Shown: positions 46,602 through 57,067, counted from the first letter of the stretch. The stretch is 64,000 bases of DNA from UBA5951 sp012269555 (GCA_038147755.1 JAYQTS010000008.1:124001-188000), one strand, 5' to 3'. Translations and numbers: made by a program. The notes: generated by a model not told the origin, from the sequence alone.

Positions 46602-46820
46602 ATGGAAAAACTTTTATCCCCTTGCATAAGTGTTTGCTATATCTCCAATACAACTGGTTTCTGCGAAGGTTGCTTTAGAACAAGAGAAGAAATTAGTCGT
46701 TGGCGTTATATGTCTTTTGAAGAGCAAAAAAGAGTAATAAAAAAACTTCACGAAAGAGGTGAAACAAATACTGGTCGGTCTACACGGCGCCCTCGTTCAG
46801 TAAAAAGGGTCAAAAATTAA
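46602..46820 (+). CDS. DUF1289 family small protein
   Basis: 72 residues from the ATG at 46602. SPCISVC, then GFCEGCFRTREEISRW is the DUF1289 signature with four cysteines (likely metal binding), followed by a basic C-terminal tail (RSTRRPRSVKRVKN). A longer frame beginning with GTG at 46551 overlaps the previous gene and adds no conserved residues. Function unknown. It likely shares a message with the DJ-1-like gene. Confidence 0.85.
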   Translation: MEKLLSPCISVCYISNTTGFCEGCFRTREEISRWRYMSFEEQKRVIKKLHERGETNTGRSTRRPRSVKRVKN

Positions 46821-47152
46821 TTAGGAATTTATTAGAAAATTTTTTTAGGTGGATTTCTTTTTAATGTTATTTTAATACCTTCATGTTCTCTGGTTTATAC
46901 TTTTGTGAATATCATTACACAATTTAACTATTATAAAAATTCGTATGTACGTTATTGTATTAATTCATTTTGCTATAAAAATCTTGTTTTCCAGTTTACG
47001 AGAAAATTTAATATAAGATTTTGTCCTTAAGAAAAATAAAAGGATAAATGTCCTTTTAAGATAATAGCAAAAATTGATGTGCGTTTTTGTTGCAGTTTCA
47101 TTAAATTGATGCATACTGCGCTCGTAATAAAATCAATTTTGGAGTCTATAAT
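46821..47152. other. Intergenic region upstream of aspS
   Basis: 332 very AT-rich bases. No coding frame is supported. A short hairpin, AAAAGGA / TCCTTTT with a TAAATG loop (47038-47057), lies about 100 bases before aspS. No convincing promoter boxes or T-box-like element are visible. Confidence 0.4.
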
Positions 47153-48943
47153 ATGCATCTTTATCGTACTCATAATTGTGGCGAAATATCAGAAAACGAC
47201 GAAAATAGTGAAGTAAAAATTTCTGGGTGGGTTCATCGCAAACGCGACCATGGTTCTCTTTTATTTGTTGATTTAAGGGACCACTTTGGATTAACCCAAT
47301 GTGTTGTTGATTCCTCTGACAAAGTGTTCACACTCGTTGAGTCGCTCCGAAATGAAAGTGTTGTGACAATAACTGGTGTAGTTAAAAAGCGAAGCAAAGA
47401 AACCATCAATAAAAATCTTAAAACAGGACAGATTGAAGTTTCTATAGAAGATATTACAATACAATCAGAGGCTGACACATTGCCGCTGCAAGTTAATTCT
47501 GATGAAGATGCAGGAGAGGAAACACGCCTTCGTTATAGATATTTAGATCTTCGAAGAACGCGCCCGCATAAAAACATTATACTCCGTAGTCAGATAATAC
47601 AATCCATTCGAAATAGAATGGTTGACCAAGGATTTACTGAATTTCAGACTCCAATACTTACAGCCTCTTCTCCGGAGGGCGCTAGGGATTTTTTAGTTCC
47701 AGCAAGGTTACATCCAGGTAAATTTTATGCTCTGCCGCAGGCACCTCAACAATTTAAGCAATTGGTAATGATGTCTGGATTTGATAAATATTTCCAAATT
47801 GCCCCTTGTTTTAGAGACGAAGATAGCAGAGCTGACCGGAGTCCAGGTGAGTTTTATCAGCTAGATCTTGAGATGAGTTTCGTGGAACAGGGCGATGTGT
47901 TTGCTGCTGTTGAACCAGTGATAAAAGGAATTTTTGAACAATTTTCAGGGAAAAAAATTGACCCGATTTTTACCCATATATCTTATGCTGATTCAATATT
48001 AAAATATGGAAATGATAAACCCGACTTGAGAATTCCCATTGAGATCTCTGATGTGACAGATATTTTTCGTGGCTCTGATTTTACGATATTCGCCAAAAAT
48101 ATAGAAAATGGTGCAGTCGTAAGAGCAATACCAGGTCCAAAATGTGGAAGTAGGGCCGTAGCAGATAGAATGAATAGTTGGGCTCAATCAGAAGGAGCTC
48201 CAGGCCTAGGCTACATCATTTATTCAAGTGAGGAAGCTAAAGGACCAGTTGCTAAAGCGTTAGGTCAGGATAAGTCAAACCTAATTAAATCAAAACTTAA
48301 TCTAAATGATGGCGATGCAGTATTTTTTGCTTGTGCATCAGAGAAAGACGCTTCGGCGCTTGCCGGGCGTGCAAGAGTGCGTATTGGAACAGAACAAAAT
48401 CTCATTGATAAATCAATTTTTAAATTTTGTTGGATTGTTGATTTTCCGATGTTTGAAAAAGATGAAATCACTGGTAAAATAGAATTTTCTCACAATCCAT
48501 TCTCGATGCCTCAGGGTGGTATGGAGGCTTTAAATACACAAGACCCACTAGAAATAAAAGCATGGCAATATGATTTGGTTTGTAATGGGATAGAGTTATC
48601 AAGCGGAGCAATTAGAAATCATTTGCCAGAGGTGATGTATCGCGCTTTTGATATCGCAGGTTATGGTCCCCAAGTAGTGGAAGAGAAGTTTCCAGCTATG
48701 ATTAACGCCTTTAAGTTTGGGGCTCCTCCGCACGGAGGTATAGCGCCAGGCATTGATAGAATTGTAATGCTTATTGCAGATGAGCCAAATATCAGGGAAG
48801 TTATTCTTTTTCCAATGAATGGTAAAGCAGAGGACCTAATGATGTCTGCACCATCTCCTGTCGAGGATAAACAGCTAAATGAATTGCACATTAGAAAAGC
48901 ACGTATTCAGTCAAAAAACTGGCAGAAAGACACAAAACAATAA
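47153..48943 (+). CDS. aspS: Aspartyl-tRNA synthetase
   Basis: 596 residues, bacterial type with an N-terminal OB anticodon-binding domain (ISGWVHRKRDHG), class II motif 2 (CFRDEDSRADR) near 222, an inserted GAD domain (about 285-410) and motif 3 GIAPGIDRIVML near 540. Many alphaproteobacteria lacking asparaginyl-tRNA synthetase use a non-discriminating AspRS with GatCAB; specificity here cannot be told by eye. The frame is intact. Confidence 0.97.
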   Translation: MHLYRTHNCGEISENDENSEVKISGWVHRKRDHGSLLFVDLRDHFGLTQCVVDSSDKVFTLVESLRNESVVTITGVVKKRSKETINKNLKTGQIEVSIEDITIQSEADTLPLQVNSDEDAGEETRLRYRYLDLRRTRPHKNIILRSQIIQSIRNRMVDQGFTEFQTPILTASSPEGARDFLVPARLHPGKFYALPQAPQQFKQLVMMSGFDKYFQIAPCFRDEDSRADRSPGEFYQLDLEMSFVEQGDVFAAVEPVIKGIFEQFSGKKIDPIFTHISYADSILKYGNDKPDLRIPIEISDVTDIFRGSDFTIFAKNIENGAVVRAIPGPKCGSRAVADRMNSWAQSEGAPGLGYIIYSSEEAKGPVAKALGQDKSNLIKSKLNLNDGDAVFFACASEKDASALAGRARVRIGTEQNLIDKSIFKFCWIVDFPMFEKDEITGKIEFSHNPFSMPQGGMEALNTQDPLEIKAWQYDLVCNGIELSSGAIRNHLPEVMYRAFDIAGYGPQVVEEKFPAMINAFKFGAPPHGGIAPGIDRIVMLIADEPNIREVILFPMNGKAEDLMMSAPSPVEDKQLNELHIRKARIQSKNWQKDTKQ

Positions 48944-48976
48944 ATTTAGTTTATAAAAATTTAGATAAAAAGAGTA

Positions 48977-49984
48977 TTATTCACTTACTCGATATAGGCT
49001 ATGTATAACTGATATGGATATGGCCATTAGCAATATTGCACCTGTTTGGTGCATGGCCCCCAAATGAACTGGTGCAGCATTAACGAGTGTTAGAATTCCA
49101 AGTATGAATTGACCAAAAACAATTATCAACATAAGATTTGCCTGCATTATTGCAATATTTGCTTTAATAGCGCTCCTCCATAAAAATACCACTCCGCAAA
49201 ACGTGATGAGGGCAAGCCAACGGTGATGAAATTGTGCCGACGCTGGGTTTTCGAAGGGGTCTAAAAGACCTTTTTCTCCATATTCAACCGGAATAAAACC
49301 ATCTCCCATCAAAGGGAAATGGTTATAAAGTAAACCTGCATTCATCCCAGCTACGAATGCTCCTGCAATTATTGTTAAAAATATAAGTGCAAAAATGAGA
49401 ATCGGTATTCGGAATTTTATTTTTGAGGTTCCCAAAAATAAAGAGTGAGCTAACCATCTCAACCCTGTAAAAATACTTAGAGCTAAAAATAGATGAATAG
49501 CAAGCCTATATTGGGACACAGTTGGTTCTTGTGATAGTCCAGAGGTGACCATCCACCAACCTACAATACCTTGGAGGCCTCCAACTATACCTAGACCAAT
49601 TAAAGGTATTTTATATTTTGATGGAATTGTTTTTTGAAGAAAAAAATAAATGAGTGGTAAAATATAGAATACACCTAAAAGTCGTCCCCACAGACGATGG
49701 AAATATTCCCAGAAAAAAATCCTCTTAAATTCATCCATACCTATTCCGAAATTTAACTGGGCATATTCAGGACTTTTTTTGTATAATTCAAAAACACGCA
49801 TCCATTCATCGTTATTTAGAGGAGGTATCGTGCCAATTAATGGGCGCCACTCTACCATGGAGAGTCCTGAGCCAGTTAAACGCGTAATTCCACCAATGAC
49901 TATCATCAATCCAACCAAAATTGCCATAAGGTAGAGCCAACACGCGATTATCTTTTGTTCTTTTGTGATAATGGAATTTGTCAA
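48977..49984 (-). CDS. ctaA: Heme A synthase, COX15/CtaA
   Basis: 335 residues with eight predicted membrane segments. It oxidises heme O to heme A for aa3-type cytochrome oxidase. Conserved parts are IVIGGITRLTGSGLSMVEW near 25-43, EYFHRLWGR (heme-ligand His) near 93, and QFHHRWLA and GAMHQTGAIL in the second half, with paired His ligands. This implies an aerobic respiratory chain with an A-type oxidase. Confidence 0.95.
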   Translation of the reverse strand: MTNSIITKEQKIIACWLYLMAILVGLMIVIGGITRLTGSGLSMVEWRPLIGTIPPLNNDEWMRVFELYKKSPEYAQLNFGIGMDEFKRIFFWEYFHRLWGRLLGVFYILPLIYFFLQKTIPSKYKIPLIGLGIVGGLQGIVGWWMVTSGLSQEPTVSQYRLAIHLFLALSIFTGLRWLAHSLFLGTSKIKFRIPILIFALIFLTIIAGAFVAGMNAGLLYNHFPLMGDGFIPVEYGEKGLLDPFENPASAQFHHRWLALITFCGVVFLWRSAIKANIAIMQANLMLIIVFGQFILGILTLVNAAPVHLGAMHQTGAILLMAISISVIHSLYRVSE

Positions 49985-50135
49985 TATACCAGCAACCTTT
50001 CGGAATTGATTTTCGCAAAATGTTTATCACATTTTTTTTTATTATTTGAAGTACCTTTTTTAAAGAGCGGTAATATTCAAATATCTTGGAGAAAGTTTTG
50101 AAGTAAAAAAAAAATTTTTTTTATGCGAAACTATA

Positions 50136-50164
50136 CTTGACATATAAAAGTCAAATTCCCACTT
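50136..50164 (+). promoter_or_regulatory. Heat-shock (RpoH-type) promoter for groESL
   Basis: CTTGAC (50136-50141), a 15-base gap and TCCCACTT (50157-50164) match the sigma-32 pattern CTTGAA...CCCCATnT reasonably well. Transcription would start about 75 bases before groES. A CIRCE-like repeat follows at once. Confidence 0.6.
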
Positions 50165-50176
50165 ACGCATCAGAAT

Positions 50177-50203
50177 AAGTACTTCTCCTAAATAGAGGTG
50201 CTT
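50177..50203 (+). promoter_or_regulatory. Degenerate CIRCE-like operator (HrcA site) before groES
   Basis: The inverted arms AAGTACTTC and GAGGTGCTT are separated by exactly 9 bases, the spacing of CIRCE (TTAGCACTC-N9-GAGTGCTAA). Seven of nine positions are self-complementary, but each arm appears to carry one extra base relative to the consensus. It may be a diverged HrcA operator. hrcA is not in the window. Confidence 0.45.
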
Positions 50204-50246
50204 TATTATTTAAAACTTAAAACTTTAATTTTTTGGAGACGTAGGC

Positions 50247-50534
50247 ATGAATTTCCGACCACTTCACGACCGAGTTGTTGTTGAGCGACTTGAATCAGAG
50301 GAAAAAACTGCTGGTGGTATTATCATACCAGACACAGCAAAAGAAAAACCAATGCAAGGTAAGATTGTATCCGTTGGAGCGGGAGCAAGGGATGAACAAG
50401 GAAAGGTGCATCCATTAGACGTAAAAGCAGGCGATACTGTTCTGTTTGGAAAATGGTCTGGTACTGAGGTCAAAATCGAGGGAACAGATTACCTAATAAT
50501 GAAAGAATCAGACATTATGGGGATATTAACTTAA
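50247..50534 (+). CDS. groS: Co-chaperonin GroES
   Basis: 95 residues. It starts MNFRPLHDRVVVERLE; the mobile loop SEEKTAGGIIIPDTAKEKP and the ending DYLIMKESDIMGIL are canonical. It caps the GroEL chamber. A TTGGAG ribosome site precedes the ATG. groEL follows after about 106 bases. The upstream region holds the heat-shock promoter and operator-like repeat. Confidence 0.98.
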   Translation: MNFRPLHDRVVVERLESEEKTAGGIIIPDTAKEKPMQGKIVSVGAGARDEQGKVHPLDVKAGDTVLFGKWSGTEVKIEGTDYLIMKESDIMGILT

Positions 50535-50640
50535 ACGCAATCGCTGATAGATATTCAACAAAACGAAAGTATTCATAAATGGTTACTTTGTTTAATATTT
50601 TAATAAAAATTTTAAAAATTAGATTAAAAAGAGGAAAAAA

Positions 50641-52287
50641 ATGGCTTCTAAAGATGTAAAGTTTGGCTCAGACGCACGTACCAGAATGATGGAAGGTGTT
50701 GATATATTGGCCAATGCAGTTAAAGTTACATTGGGCCCTAAAGGTCGTAATGTTGTATTAGAAAAATCGTTCGGTGCTCCGAGAATAACAAAGGATGGTG
50801 TAACTGTTGCTAAAGATATTGAGTTAAAAGATAAGTTTCAAAACATGGGCGCACAGATGGTTCGTGAAGTTGCATCAAAAGCAAATGATACCGCAGGAGA
50901 CGGCACAACAACGGCTACCTTATTAGCCCAATCAATCGCTCAAGAAGGTGCCAAAGCGGTTGCTGCTGGAATGAACCCAATGGATTTAAAGCGTGGTATC
51001 GATTTGGCTGTTGAGGCAGTAGTAAAGTCGCTTGAATCACAATCTCAAAAAATTACTACCTCTGACGAAGTTGCCCAGGTTGGTACAATTTCAGCTAATG
51101 GTGAAGCGGAAATCGGTAAGATGATTGCAGAAGCAATGGAACGCGTTGGAAATGAAGGCGTTATTACTGTAGAAGAGGCTAAATCACTTGAGACAGAACT
51201 AGATGTCGTTGAAGGAATGCAGTTCGACAGGGGGTATTTGTCTCCATATTTTGTTACAGATGCCGAGAAAATGCGTGCAAGCTTGGAGGATCCCTACATT
51301 CTTCTGCATGAAAAGAAATTATCAAACTTGCAAGACATGTTACCTGTTTTAGAGAAGGTTGTGCAGTCTAGCAGACCTCTGCTTATCATAGCTGAAGATA
51401 TTGAAGGTGAAGCATTAGCTACTCTAGTTGTAAATAGACTGCGAGGCGGTTTGAAAGTTGCTGCAGTTAAAGCTCCTGGATTTGGTGATAGACGTAAAGC
51501 AATGCTTGAAGATATTGCAACCTTAACAAATGGAACTGTTATCTCAGAGGAAGTAGGTATTAAACTTGAGAGTGTCACCTTAGAGATGCTTGGAACAGCT
51601 AAACGCGTTGAAATCACCAAGGAAGATACAACTATTGTGGATGGTGCAGGCGATAAAGAAGAAATTGAAGCACGTTGTAATCAAATACGCGCACAATCAG
51701 AAGAAACCACCTCAGATTATGATAGAGAAAAACTGCAGGAGCGTCTTGCAAAACTAGCTGGTGGTGTTGCTGTAATTCGTGTTGGTGGAGCGACAGAAGT
51801 TGAAGTTAAAGAGCGCAAAGATCGTGTTGATGACGCGATGCATGCAACTAGAGCAGCAGTACAAGAAGGAATTGTTGCTGGTGGAGGTGTTGCGCTGGTT
51901 AAAGCCCTTTCAAGCCTTGACAAATTAAAGCCTGCAAATGGTGACCAAGAGGTCGGTATTCGTATCATTCGGAAAGCATTGGAATCACCTGCTCGCCAGA
52001 TAGCGAATAATGCTGGGGCAGACGGCTCGGTAATTGTAGGAAAACTTATTGAGGAAGGAAAGCCCACGATTGGCTATGATGCTCAAACTGGTGAGTTTAC
52101 AGACATGATAAAGGCCGGAGTAATTGATCCTACTAAGGTAGTTCGCTCAGCCCTACAAAATGCTGCATCTGTTGCGGGACTACTTGTAACGACAGAGGCT
52201 ATGGTTGCAGAGTTAGACGAACCAAAGCCAGCTGCCCCTGCTCCTGATATGGGCGGAATGGGCGGAATGGGTGGAATGGGATTTTAA
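50641..52287 (+). CDS. groL: Chaperonin GroEL
   Basis: 548 residues, the standard length, ending in the GGM-repeat tail (MGGMGGMGGMGF). The ATP-binding GDGTTTATLLAQ is near 86-97, and the family signature AAVQEGIVAGGGVAL is near 405. It folds proteins with GroES. A strong 12-bp terminator hairpin follows. Confidence 0.99.
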   Translation: MASKDVKFGSDARTRMMEGVDILANAVKVTLGPKGRNVVLEKSFGAPRITKDGVTVAKDIELKDKFQNMGAQMVREVASKANDTAGDGTTTATLLAQSIAQEGAKAVAAGMNPMDLKRGIDLAVEAVVKSLESQSQKITTSDEVAQVGTISANGEAEIGKMIAEAMERVGNEGVITVEEAKSLETELDVVEGMQFDRGYLSPYFVTDAEKMRASLEDPYILLHEKKLSNLQDMLPVLEKVVQSSRPLLIIAEDIEGEALATLVVNRLRGGLKVAAVKAPGFGDRRKAMLEDIATLTNGTVISEEVGIKLESVTLEMLGTAKRVEITKEDTTIVDGAGDKEEIEARCNQIRAQSEETTSDYDREKLQERLAKLAGGVAVIRVGGATEVEVKERKDRVDDAMHATRAAVQEGIVAGGGVALVKALSSLDKLKPANGDQEVGIRIIRKALESPARQIANNAGADGSVIVGKLIEEGKPTIGYDAQTGEFTDMIKAGVIDPTKVVRSALQNAASVAGLLVTTEAMVAELDEPKPAAPAPDMGGMGGMGGMGF

Positions 52288-52325
52288 GAGAAATCCTATA
52301 ACATTCTCAAAAATTATGTAAAGTT

Positions 52326-52370
52326 AAAGCCAGATAGAAGAATCCTATCTGGCTTTCGTTTTTGTTTTTA
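52326..52370 (+). terminator. Rho-independent terminator after groEL
   Basis: A perfect 12-bp stem, AAAGCCAGATAG and CTATCTGGCTTT with a 7-base loop, is followed by CGTTTTTGTTTTTA. It ends the groESL message and overlaps the region just downstream of the convergent helicase stop, so it could serve both. Confidence 0.85.
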
Positions 52371-52371
52371 G

Positions 52372-55211
52372 CTAAAGAAAGCTTTGAACTTGAAGGATAG
52401 CATCTTTTAAAGATATACGCTGAACTTCCACTTCTGGTGGAAATGCTGATGTGAGGCGGGTTGGAAGACCACTATCAAGCATAACAAACACACCCCTATC
52501 ATCAGCCTTTCTTATTAATCTTCCAAAAGCTTGTCGCAATTTCATTCTGGTGATTCTATCTGTAAATTCTGTTTTTCCAATCCATTTAGCGCGCGCTTTA
52601 AAAAGTATATCTGGCCGTGGCCAAGGAACTCTATCATAAATTATCATTCGTAAGGCTTTTCCTGGCACATCAATACCGTCCCTTACAGCATCTGTGCCTA
52701 TTAAACAGCTCTCGGTATCAGCCCTAAATAACTGTAATAATGTTTGCAGATTTATCTGGTCTATATGCTGGGCGTATAATGGGATATCAGCAGAAGCTAA
52801 TTTTCCAGCTAGGAAGGGATAAATTGCTCTAAGTCTCTTAATTGCTGTAAATAGACCAAGGCTGCCACCACCTGCTTCTTTCATTAAAGAAGCCATAGCA
52901 AAACCACTAGCTGCTGGTTTTTCTTTAGCTATGTCTTTTATAATTAGAATTCGAGTTTGATTCTTGTAATCAAATGGTGATTCATGGATGCTAAATATAG
53001 TAGGATGACTAAGATGATTTGCCCCCGTCATTTGCATTGCACTTTGCCAGCTAGTAGTATCTTCTCCTTTAACTGAATTGATTTTTCCAGCTATATTTGT
53101 ATCTCGCAAAGTGGCTGATGTGATTACAACGCCCTTTGCTTTTTGCAATACAGCTTCACTAAATGGAATAGTTGGGTCTAGCCAGTGTCGGTAAAGTCCG
53201 ATATCCCTATCCTCGCCCTCTATCCTGCTAATTTGCATCCAGTCAATGAATCCGTCTCTGCCTATTTTATCATTCTCTGAAGATACCAAGTCTTGCAATT
53301 GTAATGACCAAGAAGATAAGGGCATAATTGCGCGTTGCTGAAGGCTTTTTATGGTTGCTTCAAAACGAGATTTAGTCTGACTTTCTAAATTTTCAGAATT
53401 TTTATCCATTGTGGATATTAAGATTTCTTCTAGTTGTTTAATCAAAGTCAATAGTAAGTTTAAGTTTTTTGAAAAATCTTGGGCAGCTTCTAGGATATCA
53501 GGAGGGACCGGATAAATTTCACTCTGGATGTCATAGAGACTATCTATATTAATAACACGACTATATAAACACATTCTTAGCGTTGAAAAAAATATCTCTG
53601 CTGCACCAAAATTTTTTGAGGACGATATACGGTTTTGCCAACCGCTACTTGGTAATTCGCGAGCAACATCAATTATTTGGTCCATTATACTTAATGCGGT
53701 CTCATCTCCATTAATCAAATCTGAAATTCTGTTTCGTAAACCGCGCATGCGACCTTTTAGGCCATCTTCATCACCTCTTATCCATCTGCGCATTTCTGAT
53801 GTTTCGATAGCTGTCAAAGCGCTACTGAAAGCAATGTCTGCAGCGTCAAATACGTGATGACCTTCATCAAAAATTATTCTAGTTGATAGGACATGATTTT
53901 CTTTTTTTGAAAAAGTAGACTGTATTATTGATAGTGCGTGATTGGCAATAACAATATCTGCTCGACGTGCCTCTCGAATAGGTTTTTCTACAAAACATTT
54001 TTTATAATGACGACAAGCAGAATGAATACACTCTCCTCGCTTATCTGCAAGGCCGAGAGAATATCTACTATTAATTAAGTCTACAAGCCATGCTGGAAAA
54101 TTTGCTCCTGTTAAATCTCCGTCTGGAGATGCACTTGCCCAGCGAGCCATTAGACCAAGGGCAATTGCATTTTTTGGTTTTCCCGGCATCTGTAATAATG
54201 CTTCATCTAGATTAAGAAGGCAGAGATAATTTTCTCTACCTTTTCGAATTACAACTCTTTTATTCTCTTCAGTTTTTGATTTGTTAATTGAATCCTGAGT
54301 AGTAGACTCATTTTTTTCCGGGAGCCTTCGGAGTTCATCCGCAATTTGATGTTGTAGATTCCGTGTATAGGTAGATATCCACACAGTGCTATCATTTACT
54401 TCCGCCCATAGACTAGCAGGGGCAAGATAACCAAGAGTTTTCCCTGTCCCAGTCCCGGCTTCAGATAATAAAAGTATTGGATTTGGTCTGTTATCAGTCT
54501 GACCAAAAACCCTACAATTTGTTGTTGTATAATCTATTTGTGTTTTTCTAATTTCTGAGTTTGGGCCAAGCATCTCAGATAATCTACTTTTTGTCATATC
54601 GGGTGGAATTGGCTTTGTTCCAGGTTCTCCTTTTGGGAGTAAATCTTTTGTCTCCTTCAAATTATTCCAAATAGCTGCATGCGCAGGATTTGGAGGACCT
54701 GTTGATATTTTGTTTCTTCCTAAGAGAGGTAAAATAAGCGCAGCCCAAAGCCATCCCCCTTCCCCATCATTTCTGCAATATTTCCGAGATTGTTTAACGA
54801 ATATAAAGAATTTTTCTCAGGTTTCTCTATTACAAATTCAGATAAATTATCTAACAAATATTGCGCAATAGTTCGTAAAAAAATAGTTTTATCAATATTT
54901 GTTTTTGGACGGGCAAGGCCCGTAGCAATGGCAAGCCCGGAAGGGTTTGGAACACAAAATTCAGCTGGTTTAACAAAGGCAAAAAGTTCAAGTATATCCA
55001 AGGCGCTATTAAGTTTCATGCCAATTTTTTTTTCAGTCCATTTTCTATGACAAATTAGAGGAGGGTTTTCATTGCCCAAAAACTCAATTAGTTCTTTATT
55101 AGAGGGCGTACAAATCTCTCCATCAGTAGAAACCCAGTTATTGTTATTAATAGTAGGGTATAAAATTGGATAATCAGCAATATCAGGGCTAAGGTAGTTG
55201 AAAATTGGCAT
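52372..55211 (-). CDS. DinG/YoaA-family ATP-dependent helicase, frame broken near 54760
   Basis: About 946 residues over two frames. The N-terminal part (54720-55211) is an additional domain often found in alphaproteobacterial members. The helicase core has Walker A SEAGTGTGKTLGY, the iron-sulfur cysteines in GECIHSACRHYKKCF, a DEAH-like box FDEGHHVFDAAD, and the C-terminal IGTDAVRDGIDVPG and RQAFGRLIR motifs. These place it in the XPD/DinG superfamily 2 group with a 4Fe-4S cluster. Near GMMGKG the frame is lost; adding one G in the runs at 54755-54765 restores GGWLWAALILPLLGR and joins the parts. Its role is probably DNA repair. Confidence 0.88.
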
Positions 55212-55447
55212 AATTCTAACATAGGGATTGGAATTAAATCGCGCTAGGTGTATTCCCTTATATTGGTAAAAACTGTAACTTTGAAGATTATAATAAAAAT
55301 TTTTCTGGGTAGTATTTTTTTTGATTCTTTATATGCCTAAAAAAAGGTTTTTTTTTATAAATAATTTCTACTAGAAAACAGTTTAGTTACAGTTTACACA
55401 AAACAAAAAAGCATAAATGTTTATCTCCAACTATCGGGAATTCGAGG

Positions 55448-57067
55448 ATGTCAAATAAGCCACATTTTAATCACTTATTAGCCAATCTTGCAGATGAAGC
55501 AAAAGCTTGGCCTTTTGTGGAAGCAAAAAATCTTATTAAAAGACTAGAGTCCAAACCAGATAATACGGGAAAAGAGGTAATATTTGAGACAGGTTATGGA
55601 CCTTCTGGATTGCCTCATATTGGTACATTTGGAGAAGTGGTCAGAACTAGCATGATCCGTCATGCATTTGAGGTACTAACAGGCAGAAAAACACGCCTTA
55701 TTTGTTTTTCAGATGATATGGATGGATTACGAAAGGTTCCAGAAAATGTTCCAAATCAAGAAGAGTTGGCTGATTTTCTTGAAATGCCCTTAACGGAGGT
55801 TCCCGATCCCTTCCGGACACATACTTCGTTTGGGGCACATAATAATTCAAGATTACAGAAATTTTTGGATAGTTTTGGTTTCAAATACGAGTTTTTAAGT
55901 GCTACTGAACTATACCAATCTGGGAAGTTCGATAGAGCTTTGTTAGATGTATTGGATAATTACGAGAATATAATAAATATTATTTTACCAACTTTAGGAG
56001 AAGATAGAAGAGCAACCTACAGTCCATTTTTGCCAATCTGTCCAGATACCCGAAAAGTGTTGCAAGTACCTCTTACTGGGCACGATAAAGGGGCTGGAGA
56101 GATAAGTTATATTGACCCGCTAACAGGTAACGAAAGAGTAAGTAAAGTTACTGGGGGATGCTGCAAACTACAGTGGAAAGCTGATTGGGCAATGCGATGG
56201 CATGCACTGGGTGTGGACTATGAAATATCGGGAAAGGATTTGATAGAGTCGGTAGCGTTGTCGTCAAAAATTGTTAGGACTCTGGGATCAATTCCCCCGG
56301 CTGGTTTTTCTTATGAGCTATTTTTAGATCAGAATGGAGAAAAAATTTCTAAATCGAAAGGCAATGGACTTTCCGTTGAAGAATGGCTTAACTATGGGAG
56401 TCCTGAATCTTTATCACTATTTATGTATACGCAGCCAAGAAGAGCAAAAAGATTGTTCTTTGATGTGATACCAAAAACGGTAGATGAATATTTTACCTAT
56501 TTAGGTAAAATAGCTGAATGTGATGATGCAAGTCTACTTGAGAACCCAGCATGGCATATTCACAAGGGCACTCCTATGGCAATAAAATTGCCGGTAAGTT
56601 TTAATCTGCTATTAAATCTTGCTGGTGTGTGTGTAGCAGAGGATAATGAGGTTATGTGGTCTTATGTCGAAAAATATTCTCCTGGTGTGACTCCCGAGAC
56701 ACATCCCCATCTTGATAAGTTAATTAAATATGCAGTTACTTTTTATAAGGATAGAGTGCGCCCAAATAAATTATATCGGTTTGCTAACACCGAAGAAAAA
56801 ACTTATCTCAAAGACCTAAAAGATGCTCTTTCTAAATTACCAGAAGATGCAACTGCTGAAGAAATACAAAATCAAATTTATGCCATAGGCAAGCAGGCAA
56901 AATTTGAAAATCTAAGAGACTGGTTTAGTTGTTTATATCAAATTCTCCTAGGACAGACAAAAGGACCTCGTATGGGCAGTTTTTTCAAATTATATGGTCT
57001 GCAACCAAGTCTTAAATTACTTGAAGATGCACTTAACGATAGATTGGGACAAAAAAATTCAAAATGA
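55448..57067 (+). CDS. lysS: Lysyl-tRNA synthetase, class I
   Basis: 539 residues. It is the archaeal-type class I LysRS, not the usual bacterial class II enzyme. The HIGH motif appears as PSGLPHIGTFGE near 52 and KMSKS as EKISKSKGNGLS near 297. Class I LysRS is common in alphaproteobacteria and spirochaetes. It overlaps pyrD by 4 bases, so the pair is cotranscribed. The frame is intact. Confidence 0.96.
   Translation: MSNKPHFNHLLANLADEAKAWPFVEAKNLIKRLESKPDNTGKEVIFETGYGPSGLPHIGTFGEVVRTSMIRHAFEVLTGRKTRLICFSDDMDGLRKVPENVPNQEELADFLEMPLTEVPDPFRTHTSFGAHNNSRLQKFLDSFGFKYEFLSATELYQSGKFDRALLDVLDNYENIINIILPTLGEDRRATYSPFLPICPDTRKVLQVPLTGHDKGAGEISYIDPLTGNERVSKVTGGCCKLQWKADWAMRWHALGVDYEISGKDLIESVALSSKIVRTLGSIPPAGFSYELFLDQNGEKISKSKGNGLSVEEWLNYGSPESLSLFMYTQPRRAKRLFFDVIPKTVDEYFTYLGKIAECDDASLLENPAWHIHKGTPMAIKLPVSFNLLLNLAGVCVAEDNEVMWSYVEKYSPGVTPETHPHLDKLIKYAVTFYKDRVRPNKLYRFANTEEKTYLKDLKDALSKLPEDATAEEIQNQIYAIGKQAKFENLRDWFSCLYQILLGQTKGPRMGSFFKLYGLQPSLKLLEDALNDRLGQKNSK

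Noticed and set aside
49812..50030. 72-residue frame overlapping the ctaA start
   Set aside because: It is a shadow in another frame of a gene with strong membrane-protein conservation.
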